This document shows, one piece after another, positions 52,001-60,991 of a stretch of DNA of 64,000 nucleotides. Numbering within the stretch: the first letter of the stretch is position 1; the number at the start of each line of letters is the position of its first letter. The position numbers and the translations under genes were made by a program. The notes beneath the pieces were generated by a model, which ran no database searches, was not told the origin of the DNA, and worked only from the letters and a program-made list of their open reading frames with translations. The stretch covers positions 351,165 to 415,164 of the forward strand of contig KL647309.1 in NCBI GenBank assembly GCA_000727475.1, read 5' to 3'. The DNA is from Sarcocystis neurona. Taxonomy: Eukaryota > Apicomplexa > Conoidasida > Eucoccidiorida > Sarcocystidae.

Positions 52001-54186
52001 TCGCATGTACCGCGCGTGCAAAAAGTCCAGGACGCAGGCCGCGTTCCCATGCGGCAGCGACCCGATGTCCCCGTACTGCAGCGGGTCCACTTCAACGTTC
52101 GCATTAAAACAACGCTTCACCGGCACTTCGAAGACCTGCAGGGTGCCCAGCAAAGAAAAGACACAGGGGGAAGAGGGGGCCGAACCATAGGCAAAAGCGA
52201 CGAAGAAAGAGATGGGGAGAACACGAGACAGGGACAAAGGAGACCGGGGAGAGGGACCGGCGAGACAGGCGAAGGAAGGGAGACACAGCCGGATAAAGAG
52301 CCGAGAGACGGCAACACAGAAGAACACGGAAAGGAAGGGACATAGAGGAGCCCCGAAACAGAAAAAAAGGAAGGGATAGCGAGACAGAAAGCACAGAGAA
52401 AGGAGAAGAGATAGAAGGCCTGGGCACACAGAGAGACGAAGACAGAGAGACCGAGACAGAGAGGATAGAGGAAGGGAAAGGAAGGGAGAAAGGAAGACAC
52501 AGAGGGCGAAAAGCAAACCGGAGGGACACAAGCCCAGTCTCTAAACTCCCACGGGTTAGCGCAAGCCGAGTGACAGGGCTTTTCTGCAGAGAAAAGGCCG
52601 CCCAGCGTCAAGCAGGTCTTCTTCCCGCTGCCCACACACCGACGTTTGCTGTTCTAACGCGAGACATTGATTTCTTCCACGGTCCCCGGCGGGGCAGAGA
52701 ACGGCTACGACCCACGCACACGCGCATTCCCGCAGTGACTTGTCTACCGGTGAAAATAATTAGAAGAAACGATCAAAAAGCCACAGACCCCCACACACAG
52801 AGACGCTGTCTCTCATATCAGCAGTCCCGCTGTTATCGTGAAACTCCCCCATACACACGAGTGTGTCAAAAAAAGGGCTACGTCCACAAATATATATGGA
52901 CAACAACCCTCTGCTGGTATACGTCCACATATGTATGGATGAGCAGCCGTCTGTTTGTGTACGTATATAATATGAATAGACAACAACCCTCTGCTGGTAT
53001 GCGTCCACATATGTATGGATGAGCAGCCGTCTGCTTGTGTACGCCCACATATACACGAGTATAGAGATACATATGCATGTTTACGTACACATATATGTAC
53101 GGACAACCTTTCCAACTTATATACGCATACAGGCGCACCTACATATATATATGTGTGGATAGAGATATGGACGTTGTGGGCAAGGAAAGGGCATATATAT
53201 GTGTGTGCCTGGGTCGACACAAGTGAGCAGTCATAGACGTCGAGCTTCACTTTACGGCATTTCTCCTCTTTTCAGGCGTGCTCGTTTCCAACCTCTGTGA
53301 CTCACCAGCTCGCACCCCCGCACACTTTTCTAGAAAAGACAATCTGACCGCCAACACAGACATGTATGTACATGTGGAAATATAGACGTTTAAAGACATC
53401 TGCCTACACGCCTGTGTGTAGGTAGTACATATTACGTATATGGGGCTATACTCTATTACGTGATGTATGTGACTAGGCATATGTGTACCTCTGGGACAAA
53501 GTATATAGGTAGACCGCGCACACACGTGGAATCCAGCGGAGAGTCGACCTACATATGTATACGTCTATCCATATTTGTGTGCGTCTATGTGTCTCCATGA
53601 GGATGTGGAAACGGATGTATTTATTTAAATGGATGACTCGCGGTGTGTGACCCATCGGATGTGAATCAGACGTATTTACTGGCCTTCCAAGGAACGTAGG
53701 TGCTGCTGCATTCACCGCTTCGGTTGTTGGGAGGCTGCCGACAGCTGGCTGAAAGAACATATATCTATACTTATGCGTGTGTACTTGATGTGCGCGTATA
53801 TCTATGTTTGTACGTGTGGACGTGAAAGGCAGAATTTGACAACGCTGACAGACTGTCTGTGCTGGCCAGGGCCGTGAGCAAGAAGACTGTGAGACACTGG
53901 GGAGAACAGACGCGCTGGTAACGAAGACTTAGAAGAAGTATCTCACCGTGTCGTCAGCTTCGGGCTTCACTTGCTTTAATTTAAGAATTTTCGGAGTGGA
54001 GCCTGGCATCACTTGGCAAAGAGCGAACAGAAGGTCGGGCGACTTCTGCACCGCAGGGGCCTGGGTGGTCCACACGCAGAACGCCGGTCCGATTCTTCCG
54101 CCCAGTTCTTCTATTTCTGACCCTTCCCGAATTAAAGCCGCAGCTGTTTTGCTGTCCAAATCTCCGCCTTTCACCGCCTCCCCCAT
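24086..54186 (-). CDS. Class XIV unconventional myosin heavy chain (MyoA/MyoD type), complete
   Basis: An actin-based motor ATPase of the type that drives apicomplexan gliding and host-cell entry from the inner membrane complex. Eleven exons: 53947-54186, 51397-52135, 47126-47257, 44062-44199, 40999-41151, 38409-38494, 34964-35084, 32865-33103, 30993-31280, 26844-26952, 24086-24327. Phases join perfectly to 2487 nt, 828 residues, the size of Toxoplasma MyoA (~830). Motifs: P-loop GESGAGKT (193-200), switch I NNNSSRFG (244-251), switch II DIFGFE (471-476), actin-binding STEPHFIRCIKPN (660-672), converter QFKFLDLS, and a short neck with a degenerate IQ-like ATRICAHVRRKLV near the C-terminus for light chains. 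There is no long tail, as expected of class XIVa. All introns are GT-AG except intron 3 (GC-AG). Start ATG 54186 gives an N-terminus of MyoA length; a splice acceptor just upstream (near 54204) suggests a spliced 5' UTR. MyoA versus MyoD orthology is not settled. Confidence 0.97.
24370..25345 (+). repeat. Purine-rich block in myosin intron 10
   Basis: Nearly 1 kb in which the plus strand is mostly A and G (GAGAAGAAG, GGAGACGG modules), close to the exon 11 acceptor. On the minus strand it gives a spurious 462-codon Ser/Leu frame. Confidence 0.85.
25490..25760 (+). repeat. CAG minisatellite, 15-bp unit (CAGGTGCAGCAGCAA)
   Basis: About ten tandem copies within myosin intron 10, translating on the plus strand as QQQQV repeats inside an uninterrupted frame 25343-25819. 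CAG lies on the strand opposite to the myosin transcript. Imperfect CAG runs continue to about 26450, then purine-rich sequence to the end of exon 10. Confidence 0.9.
26844..26952 (-). CDS. Myosin exon 10, converter (residues 713-748)
   Basis: Acceptor tgcgcag, donor GTAGGT, leaves in phase 1. Encodes AFVDQFKFLDLSVAGKSQK and LCEQLLASARVSAG, matching the converter QFKFIDLS segment of MyoA. The exon is flanked on both sides by CAG-rich sequence. Confidence 0.93.
26953..29200. other. Myosin intron 9, left part
   Basis: 26960-27330 is CAG repeat on the plus strand adjoining exon 10; 27380-28930 is TA, CA and GA microsatellite with near-perfect TATATA palindromes; 28960-29200 is mixed sequence. 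Confidence 0.75.
29210..30400 (+). repeat. 24-bp purine-rich minisatellite around the gap
   Basis: Tandem units built on GAGAAGGAGACGGGGATAGA followed by a variable GA tail, on both sides of the N run at 29442-29821. The minus strand reads the eight-residue repeat PVSFSLSI. Located in myosin intron 9. Confidence 0.92.
29442..29821. other. Assembly gap (380 N)
   Basis: Run of N inside the 24-bp purine-rich minisatellite of myosin intron 9. Both flanks continue the same repeat, so true length is unknown and the gap may represent collapsed repeat copies. Confidence 0.99.
30993..31280 (-). CDS. Myosin exon 9, actin-binding and SH1 helix (residues 617-712)
   Basis: Acceptor tttttttag, donor GTAAGA, phase 0 at both ends. 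Encodes KIAKGQLIGSQFLSQLNKL, STEPHFIRCIKPNEEKQP and the SH1 region LSVLEALQLRQLAFSYRR. The three glycine positions of conventional myosins in this helix and pivot are Ser693, Ala697 and Ala704. Confidence 0.96.
31281..32864. repeat. Myosin intron 8: purine block then pyrimidine block
   Basis: 31320-32235 is strongly purine-rich on the plus strand; from about 32300 to 32860 the same strand is strongly pyrimidine-rich. GACGGAGACAGAGACGGAGA at the end of the first block faces TCCGTCTCCGTCTCC at the start of the second, so the intron is a large quasi-inverted repeat. Confidence 0.85.
32865..33103 (-). CDS. Myosin exon 8 (residues 537-616)
   Basis: Acceptor ttttctgcag, donor GTAAGA, leaves in phase 0. 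Encodes LSVLGSLEDQCINPTGDDDK, then SKSLDFTIHHTIGNITYNA and FKNRDVLRPEIVEIVQ, the upper to lower 50 kDa region of the motor. Confidence 0.95.
33104..34963. other. Myosin intron 7
   Basis: 33110-33830 purine-rich with GGAGACGGAGACGGGGA modules; 33890-34880 TA and pyrimidine microsatellite. No coding block seen. Confidence 0.75.
34964..35084 (-). CDS. Myosin exon 7 (residues 497-536)
   Basis: Acceptor ctccgcag, donor GTACTC, leaves in phase 1. Encodes RNFTDIVFRREAELYQREG and EISYTTNDALVDLLIGK, matching KNFVDIVFDRESKLYRDEG and the segment after it in MyoA. Confidence 0.93.
35090..35360 (+). repeat. Purine minisatellite, including five 13-bp units
   Basis: Starts at the exon 7 acceptor. 35288-35352 contains AGACACGGAGGGG repeated about five times; the rest is GGAGACGGAGACA-like. 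Confidence 0.85.
36690..37175 (+). repeat. ~120-bp higher-order tandem repeat, four copies
   Basis: Module A (ACATATACGAATACTACTGA) starts at 36691, 36809, 36925 and 37049; module B (CGTATACTGTTGACAACGTA) lies between them, with a last diverged copy near 37110. GA and TA microsatellites separate the modules. In myosin intron 6 (35085-38408). Confidence 0.92.
37600..38400 (+). repeat. Purine-rich block abutting myosin exon 6
   Basis: About 800 bp mostly A and G on the plus strand (AAGAAGAAG, GAGGAGGAG), ending a few bases before the exon 6 donor at 38408. Part of intron 6. Confidence 0.8.
38409..38494 (-). CDS. Myosin exon 6, switch II / relay helix (residues 468-496)
   Basis: Smallest exon (86 bp). 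Acceptor gcttgcag, donor GTGTGT, leaves in phase 0. Encodes LLDIFGFEVFQRNSLEQLF and INITNEMLQ; DIFGFE is the near-invariant myosin switch II and NSLEQLFIN the start of the relay helix. Confidence 0.96.
38495..40998. other. Myosin intron 5
   Basis: 38510-39000 purine-rich GGGGAGAC modules; 39131-39162 a perfect CA run; 39180-39780 and 40290-40900 TA and CA microsatellite; 39900-40290 mixed with scattered GCATGC. No coding block. Confidence 0.75.
40999..41151 (-). CDS. Myosin exon 5 (residues 417-467)
   Basis: Acceptor gctgcag, donor GTGAAC. Encodes SNKIEGRWDVENSEMLRSS then LAKALYEKMFLWIVQKLNS and GGIPIFLG, the class XIV stretch that precedes switch II. Confidence 0.95.
41165..41800 (+). repeat. 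Degenerate ~100-bp repeat dense in GCATGC palindromes
   Basis: Copies anchored at GACGCATGCAACCAGACGC (41472), GATGCATGCATCGAGACGC (41573), AATGCATGCAGCCAAGTGC (41685) and GATGCACGCAGTCAGATGC (41776). Each full copy has about three GCATGC sites; further sites extend left to the exon 5 acceptor at 41152. In myosin intron 4. Confidence 0.85.
43285..43765 (-). repeat. Minisatellite, CACTTCCAA-type motif on the minus strand
   Basis: About six degenerate copies of GAAGAGAAGTTGGAAGTG on the plus strand (near 43290, 43382, 43490, 43538, 43628, 43740) in TA-rich spacers, within myosin intron 4. Same family as 44590-45400 but inverted. Confidence 0.7.
44062..44199 (-). CDS. Myosin exon 4 (residues 371-416)
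   Basis: Acceptor gcgcgcag, donor GTTTGT, phase 1 at both ends. Encodes AKKEAGVERAASYAG and SACSLLFLDFPKILHELTVK, matching KKACGLLFLDAERIREELTVK of MyoA. The start is set by the phase needed to meet exon 3. Confidence 0.92.
44255..44304 (+). repeat. Perfect 13-bp tandem repeat CTGCATGCAAAAA, four copies
   Basis: Three exact units and a fourth truncated one, about 55 bp upstream (on the transcript) of the exon 4 acceptor in myosin intron 3. Each unit contains the palindrome TGCATGCA. Confidence 0.97.
44590..45400 (+). repeat. ~50-bp minisatellite, core CACTTCCAATTCTTCTCT
   Basis: Around fourteen degenerate copies of the core, each followed by a TA/CA microsatellite spacer, in myosin intron 3. 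Two single copies near 44485 and 44530 are on the opposite strand, marking the turn-round of orientation. Confidence 0.85.
46190..47105 (-). repeat. CAG/CTG tract in myosin intron 3
   Basis: 46190-46510 is an ordered minisatellite of CTGCTGTTGCTGC plus GTCCCC or GGTCCCC; 46510-47105 is less ordered CTG repeat reaching the GC donor of exon 3. CAG is on the transcript strand. Confidence 0.93.
47126..47257 (-). CDS. Myosin exon 3 (residues 327-370), non-canonical GC donor
   Basis: Acceptor cgtggcag; encodes GIDDEEEFEQVVKSFESM and IWSLVSGILLLGNAKPT. The only junction that preserves frame and family length ends the exon at CCTACAG|GCACGT, a GC donor. Joined to exon 4 this gives exactly the MyoA spacing (30 residues) between LLLGN and LLFLD. 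The nearby GT at 47122 gives the wrong phase, and reading on runs into a CAG tract and a stop at 47076. Confidence 0.88.
47258..51396. other. Myosin intron 2
   Basis: Largest intron (4.1 kb). 47280-47900 purine-rich; 48280-49280 TA microsatellite, including a roughly 90-bp unit duplicated near 48390 and 48480; 49550-49870 mixed purine-rich; 50470-51390 pyrimidine-rich TCTC and CTG next to exon 2, with about a dozen consecutive C near 51316-51327. Confidence 0.75.
51397..52135 (-). CDS. Myosin exon 2, ATP-binding half of motor (residues 81-326)
   Basis: Largest exon (739 bp). Acceptor accctgcag, donor GTGAGT, leaves in phase 1. Encodes YGDIGSLPHGNAACVLDFL, the P-loop SGESGAGKTETTK, ANPVLEAFGNAKTVRNNNSS with switch I, and RSYHIFYQLLKG. 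Codon use is even and GC-rich compared with the flanking repeats. Confidence 0.97.
52140..52520 (+). repeat. Purine-rich block in myosin intron 1
   Basis: Plus strand mostly A and G with short C interruptions, immediately beside the exon 2 acceptor. Remaining intron 1 (to 53946) is mixed, with CA/TA tracts and the 80-bp duplication listed separately. Confidence 0.8.
52899..53045 (+). repeat. 80-bp tandem duplication in myosin intron 1
   Basis: GACAACAACCCTCTGCTGGT begins at 52899 and again at 52979; both copies continue with CGTCCACATATGTATGGATG and AGCAGCCGTCTG. A partial third core lies near 53098. Confidence 0.93.
53947..54186 (-). CDS. Myosin exon 1 (residues 1-80)
   Basis: ATG at 54186 (MGEAVKGG). 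Encodes the short class XIV N-terminal segment with FCVWTTQAPAVQKSPDLLFA, equivalent to the IWTDLAPSVKEEPDLMFA stretch of Toxoplasma MyoA. Donor ACG|GTGAGA, phase 0. A pyrimidine-rich acceptor (cctcaag) lies 18 bases upstream of the ATG, so transcription may start in an upstream non-coding exon. Confidence 0.9.
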
Positions 54187-55204
54187 CTTCTCAGCGGTTC
54201 CCTTGAGGAAAAAGAGAAGGTGAATGGGCAAAACAGGAGGCGGCGCGAGAGACGGGGCACCCCAGCAACAGACACCCGCCACAACACCAGGGCGGATGCT
54301 AACGTTCAACGTTATGCAAAACCCCAGGAGGAAAAAGTCGCCTTTTCTCCTGTTTCTCTCTTTCTGTATGCATACGGATATGTGTATATATGTGTACACG
54401 TATGCACCGGTGTTACACGTACGCGCATAAGTCAACACGTATGCCTGTAGGATGCTACGATGCGATTGAGGGCAATAAATATCTTAAATAGGTGGATGGG
54501 AAGAGACAGTTAAGCAACACAGGTATATTTACGAGTTGGTATGTACGTATACGTGTGCCCTGAACGGAAGAAAGCGCTTGTCTCCCACTTCTACACACGT
54601 GCACACTTGAGCAACACAAAAATAGACACATGCTTTGTAGACACTCAAATTTCGCACATATAAGAAGTAGACACATACTCTGCTCTCACTGACGACTCGA
54701 CAAATAGACGTGCGTTTTTAAATCTCTTTCTCTCGTACGCATTGGTGCACACGGACATGAGTATACTCAGACATATATCTATATACACACACCGGTGCAT
54801 GTGTTTTTTCATAGATGTAGTCAGCACTCATCTCGCTCTCTCTGCGTATAGACAAACTAACTCTGCCTCTCTTCATTCCTGCGAAAGAATGTATGTCCAA
54901 GTACACGCGCGTGTCTAGGCATGCTGAAAACCTGCGTGTCACGATTCTAGTATCCCGCGAGAAAGCGTCGGCTTCGATTTCCGGTGTTCCTCACTGTCTG
55001 GATTTATATTTGCAGTCGAGTGTCTGCCATTTCTCCTTTGCACGAGGGAAACTGTGATTTCAAATCAAGGCAAGTGGAAAAGAGCAAACTGTCTCAACCT
55101 GTTTGTGTTGATTGGGCGCACGTGGGGAAGTTTCGGGACGATGCGGTTGCGCCGCCACCTGTTCACTCACGCGTTTGTAGGTTGTTCTACTGAACAACAG
55201 ATAG

Positions 55205-55475
55205 AATTCAGGCTGACTACGAAAGCAGTGCGATCCTTAGCGAACTCTACAGAAACTCTGACCAACTATTTACGCGCGCTTATTCTAGCATCACCTGACT
55301 GAATGGGGCTCACAAAATGTACTTCTCTCAGTTCAGACAAAAACTGACAGAGAAAAACCTTGCAACGTAGTTGCTTTTCCACACGTTTTGTGTTTCCTGG
55401 GGTGACCACCAGCAAAGAGATGTGTGTTGATAGAGCCTTGAAGATCAGAATGTCGTCCATCCACTGGCACCTTAC
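55205..55475 (-). pseudogene. Decayed Ty3/gypsy-like reverse transcriptase fragment
   Basis: The minus strand reads QWMDDILIF, then THISLL, KQLRCKVFLCQF and REVHFVSPIQSGDARIS, in the order and spacing of the gypsy RT palm (Y-x-DDILIF, EEH-x-x-HL, KCEF, EV-x-x-LGHIVS). After a TAG stop at about 55265 the same frame resumes with VEFAKDRTAFVVSL, like the FLGLANYYRRFIPNF block. A further stop lies upstream of the motif. Only this portion of the polymerase is recognisable; no RNase H, integrase or LTR was identified, so it is an old fragment. Chromovirus-like Ty3/gypsy elements have been reported in Eimeria genomes. Confidence 0.5.
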
Positions 55476-57439
55476 AGGCGAAACAGTCTACGCACACTTG
55501 TGCCTGTACTGCGGTGTGGGAATACGTCCACAACGTGCACACAGGGAGACAAGAAACACGCAGAAAAGTAGCGCTCCTTACAAGACAACGAGGATGCCTC
55601 GCCTCGCACGAATTACGCAGAAGCACATTTCCCGGCGTCGAAAGCAGAAAAAACTGCAACGTCAGAGGGACAAGGGAAAGAAACACAAGAACGTTGAGGG
55701 AAACGGAACGATAAGACTACTGGGGACCGGCGCCCTATCGGTTTGCACGCGCACACACGAACAGCTTGCTTTTCCCGTCCCTTCTGAAGGCAGCGTCGTC
55801 TATTATTGAACTGAGCGTGACCGAATTTTAACCACATACTTCAAACTGCAATCACGTCAATGGTAAGCAAGAACAACCTGCCAGCTCCCCAACCTGTGGA
55901 GTGCACACATTTGTGTCCATCCTTGTTTTCCACAACGACGAGTTGGCAATGACCACCGAGGCGTGGAAATGATACCGTAGTTGTACCGCAAGGTTGAAAG
56001 GCGCTATAGACACAATGCGCCTGTTGGTGCCTGGGTGTACCCACACAGTGCGGTTTACCCACAGGGTATGGTTTACCCACAGGCGTCTTCTAAGACGAAC
56101 GCAGAGAGGAACAGATTTAGTCACAGACGACTCTTAACTACGCTAAAATGATCAAAATAATTCAACGCAGGACGTTTCAGCAGGTGTAACCGATGAAGCA
56201 AAGTGGTACCACGCGTGGACCGGTGTCCTTGTTGAACGGGCCTGTGTACACCACACGGGATGGTAGACGCGAGTTCGAAACCGGGACGACAACGATGAAC
56301 AGATCCCGCGGGAAGGGGAACAGGTGGTATATGCGTGTGGTGGCTGTCAGTAATGGCGGCAGTTATTCTCCAGCAGCCCTTCTTGTCGTGGATTTCTCTA
56401 TTTCCCTTCCTCGTGCAGCTTATCAAGCCGCCCGTCCTGGGACGGCCCTCGCGGCTTGGTGACCCGCCGCGGCGTAAGCGGCTACTCCCACCCCCGTGCG
56501 CGTTGCGGGAGAGGAAGGAAAAGTGAAGGAACCACTAGTATTTTCACAAGAAAGTCAACGCGCTATCTTTGTAGTTAGTTCCCCTGAACGGAGCGAACAG
56601 GTTCAGGATTCCCGTCAAGTTATCGTATACGAACTAGAACAGGGGCACTGAGACGCGCGGGGCGGCGCTTTAGGGAACCGCCGATGTCTTCTTGTTGCAA
56701 GGAGTCACCGAGAAACTCTCTCTCCGTACGAACAGAGTACGGTAAAGCTCAACGCAAAAAAGTCTACTTCGACGAACCTCTCTTCGTCGAGAGTGAGGAT
56801 GGGTAGAAAGACAACGCCGTGCACCGCTGTCAATGTCAGAGCCCCCACGCGTCCATGCATACCAAAGCGTTTTTGTGAGGTCGTCTCAATCTCCACATGC
56901 AAGCATATGAATTTTACCACGCAGTATGACATACGTATGTCTGACTGGCGACGACAGTTCCGGGTGTGCGTCTCCTGCTGTGCGTACGAGTACAGTCGAT
57001 GCAGGAAAGGCTGCCCGCGCAAGGAAGGGCGACCACTGCTGTACGTCGTTTTTCTTGCAAATCCTCCCCCTACACACGTATGTACGAACAGGCATATATA
57101 TGCAGAAACATGTGTAACATTTCTACATGGTTTTTTGGAATTATGATATATATATATATGTATATGTATACGTGTGCATAAATACATGTATATGAATCCC
57201 GGATGCAAGACTACTTGGGGAGGACGCGTCCAAACCTCATGGCAGGCAGCGATACATCCGCATCTCACTCTCTTCCATCAAAGTGTATCCCTTACTTACG
57301 TGTGAAAACATACGACAGTGGAGCCGATCTCGATTCACTGGAATACGCGCCTCACCGATGTACTCGCCGGTGGTGCCGACATTTGTGTGTATGTATTCAT
57401 GCATTCACATATTCATATATATATAATGTACATCTATGT

Positions 57440-57760
57440 AAACTAATGCATTACTGAGGATTCTGCATAATCATCACTGCACGGTAGAGAATGGTATGTG
57501 CGTACCTTATGTAATGTGAGACATATATATATGTACATTAATGTAAACTACGCATAACCGAGGATCTTGCTTCTAAGCGCTTGTACACCTATGTAAACTA
57601 TGCATATCACTTTGTGTACACCCATGGAAATTATGCGAAACGGAGGATCTTGCTTTTGAGTTTATGTACACCTATGTTAACTATACACAACCGAGGACCT
57701 TGCATAATCTTCACTGCTTGGTGGAGATTGGTATGGGTGTACGTAGTGTAATGGACAGAT
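57440..57760 (+). repeat. Degenerate repeat, ~237-bp long unit plus shorter internal copies
   Basis: GAGGATTCTGCATAATC near 57457 recurs as GAGGACCTTGCATAATC near 57692, each followed by TTCACTGC-like and GAGAATGGTATG-like sequence. Between them CACCTATGTAAACTATGCAT and GAGGATCTTGCTT recur several times. Confidence 0.75.
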
Positions 57761-60700
57761 ATGACGCAGCCCCCTCTGCCGGTCACTTGTACAAAATAAA
57801 TAAATACGAATTTCACTATTTCGCGTGAAGGTTGCATAACGTTGTTCTAGTAAACTGTACCTTATTTAAAATCGTGATTTGCTGTTTCACTGTCCACAGA
57901 TCTTGACCTGTACTGAGCACTCTGCCCCTCACATACTCATATATATATATATATGTATATAGAAAATAAAGGATATTGATTCGTGTGCAGTCCTTCGGAC
58001 TGTCTTGGAAATAAAAGAGTCATTGCACACTCACGTGACTAGTTCACGGGGGGAGGTTTGTGCGTGACGAATAAGCGATCAGAGTTTACTAATTCGTGCT
58101 TATCCGAGTCCGCAAAAATATATATATATATATATGCATGCATATTTACGTGTGACGAGTAGCGACGATCTCACCAGCACGTTGAAAACCGGACAAATGT
58201 GTAGAATTTAAGAAGACTTGGGTGTATATCCATCCACTAAATTCCGGCAAGAACAACACTGCGTGACGCAGGCTAGCGAAGAAGTCAATCGCTGCAATTT
58301 TGCAGCTTCAACAGTCGATAATAGGTAGAACATACAAGCAAGTAAATATACAGACAAATCCCATATTGGAAGAAGGAAAAAAATATCCCACTGCAAAAAC
58401 AAACGAGCATATCCCACCACAGACGCATAGGAGAGAAAAAAGCAATCACCCGCTGGGGAATGCGTATACCCACCATCATCTACTGACTTTAAAACGAGAA
58501 CGCAAACAACGCGTTACGTCAAAACAACCGTGACGAAAAAAAATGCCTGTTAGTAGGCAGGCCCTGCACACGGTAGCCATTTCACTACTGTCTGACGGGC
58601 AAGCTCAACGGCTGCATTGCAGCACGTTCTACTCCAGGTGTTGTTGACTTTCCAGCGGACGGAAGGGCGCCTCCACCCTGATAATTCCGGAAGTATGAAA
58701 AGAGGCGTGTATTCATATACACAGAGAAACTGAGAGAAAGCAATAGATGAGGTAGGTGCGCACCCGGTTACTTTCGTTCTTTCTCGCCCCCAGCATACAT
58801 ATATAAATACATACATAGGAACTTTTACTGCTCCACCAGAGTAAACACACCAAATGTTTATACCTATATATATATATATACATACACGTACCTAGCTACA
58901 CCCCGCCTGTCGCGACGCTGCAGATGAATATCAACAATTTTTCGGTTCAGAGCACCAGTGGGATGCAGATGAGACTAGACACATATATACGTACATAGAT
59001 ATATTCCTTCGTCCGTGAATACATATATATATATATATATATATATTCTCTCTCTCTGTACATTTATACACATATGCGCGTATGCACATATTATATGACT
59101 ATACAGTATCTGTCTGAAAAAAAGTAAACACTCGACAAGGAAGCCTATACAAGTGTACATGCGTACGCATATACATAAATGAATCAAGAAATAGATGCGG
59201 GTACACCCTCAGATAGGTGTCCACGCTTACACGCACACACATAAATACATATGTATATACATATATCATAGACGCACGCAACTGTGGACCTCCACCTACA
59301 CTATATTTAGATAATGCCGACTGCAGGCACATACCATATATATTTATTTGTGTATAAGTATTTATACTCATTCATTCAAGTGCGAGACAGATAGAGTATC
59401 GCTAGTCCCCACAGAAGAGTCAAGGAAGTATGAACAGAAAAAAACGAATTATCCGTAGGTGTCATATCTGCTCCTTTGGTTACGAGGACGTTTTTTAGGT
59501 CGCCAAACGGCAATTCTTCAGTGAAGGAAACGGGTGAAGCTTTTCTGCCGCGCGTCCTTTTCCACTACATTCCACGATCACCACCCTGTGGGGCCGCAGT
59601 ACGGAAATGAAGTCAGAGCAAAGCCACGTACCTGAAGGGCAGCTGTGGTCTACGCTCCTTCAATATATAGATACTCAGACTGACACGATTACACATATAT
59701 ATCTATACATAGAAATATATATATATATATTTGTACATATACGTATGGTGTCTCGTGGAAGTGTGCGCACTCCAAAAGTCAATACAAAATAACGCAGCAA
59801 TATATATGTGTGCGTACAGGAGTATACGCGCATATATATACATACGGAGGTCAATGTACATAACGCGCCAGAAATGAGTATTGACCTATCTATTCATATG
59901 TATATATGTGCATGTACGTACACATTCATATACAGGTCTTCATCGCTGTAAATAAAGATGTAGAAACACTACTTTTACATGTGCAGCGTCTTTCCACTGT
60001 ACTCAAGAGCCTCAGACTCTACGCAAGGAAGTATATACCAAGACGTTTGTATATATTTACAAACAGGTATATATGTGCGCACGCGTGCAGACATAAACAA
60101 ATGTACCACCAGTCTACGGGAAAAGACAGGAATACGGGCACACACATGTGTAGAATTGAACTGAGGACGCACGTCTCCGGTGCTGCTGCTAGGAGATGTC
60201 TACGGAAAAATGGCTGCAGGTCGCACGCAGAAAATGCACAAACACAACCGCAGCTTCTTCCGTCTCTCTCAGATGATCCTAGGTGTTTTCTCGGTGTCCA
60301 CGCTTCTCATCAGTCCTACTGGGGTGTACGTACACCTGAACAACGTCCTCCTCTGTGCGCTGCTGTCGGTTGTTTTCGCGACCCTCGGCGCCCCTTTCGC
60401 ACCGGTTTCTGCCGCTGCATGTCCTCAGGCTGCGGAGCAGCATCACACATTTTCAGTGTCTATCAGTTGACGCTTCCTAACTTTTTTCCGGTTGTACATA
60501 CACCGGAACGCCCTCTGCTTTTATCGTACTTACACATGTCAGCACGTGTCTTTGCGTTGATTCACGCGTTCACATACGTGCGCAGATGCGGGGTGAAGAG
60601 AGGAAGATATATGTCATCCATCGACGCATACATAAATGCGTACTCTTTACTTTTCTATATATGCACATAAACATGTATACCTAGGTGAGAGCTTGCCCAC

Positions 60701-60991
60701 CCTTACAAGCCTACTGCTTTCTCGTCGATGCTTTTTTAATTTCTGCACCTCGAAAAGTACAGCGGCGCACGGCAAATCGTGTCGCTGCTGGTGATGCCGC
60801 TCTCGCTGAAAAAATATCAGGCTGCGGGATTCTTCGGTCCCTGTTCTTCTCTTCTTGAGCGGTTGCTGCTGCTTGTGTCGCTCTCCTGCTTCTGCGGCTT
60901 CTGCCGCTCTGCTGCCTCTGCGGCTCTGCTGGTTCTGCCGCTGCTGCGTCTGCCGCTGCTGCTGCTTCCGCTGCTGCTGCTGCTGCAATTG

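Larger units (their letters stand above)
54187..60991. other. Intergenic region upstream of myosin
   Basis: Should contain the myosin 5' UTR and promoter. Composition is mixed with only short TA tracts (57140, 57420, 57940, 58115, 58870, 59030, 59700). Contains the RT fragment, the 57440 repeat and one GGTGTACGTACACC palindrome at 60323-60336. 60840-60991 is CTG-rich. No tRNA or rRNA is seen. Confidence 0.6.

Noticed and set aside
56271..56285. tRNA B-box-like GTTCGAAAC
   Set aside because: The flanking bases do not form a T-stem, and no acceptor stem or A box fits upstream.
59906..60670. 254-codon plus-strand frame, and a second frame at 60180-60470 with hydrophobic stretches
   Set aside because: It begins and ends in TA microsatellite, has no recognisable domain and no splice-bounded core; the hydrophobic runs alone are not evidence of a membrane protein.
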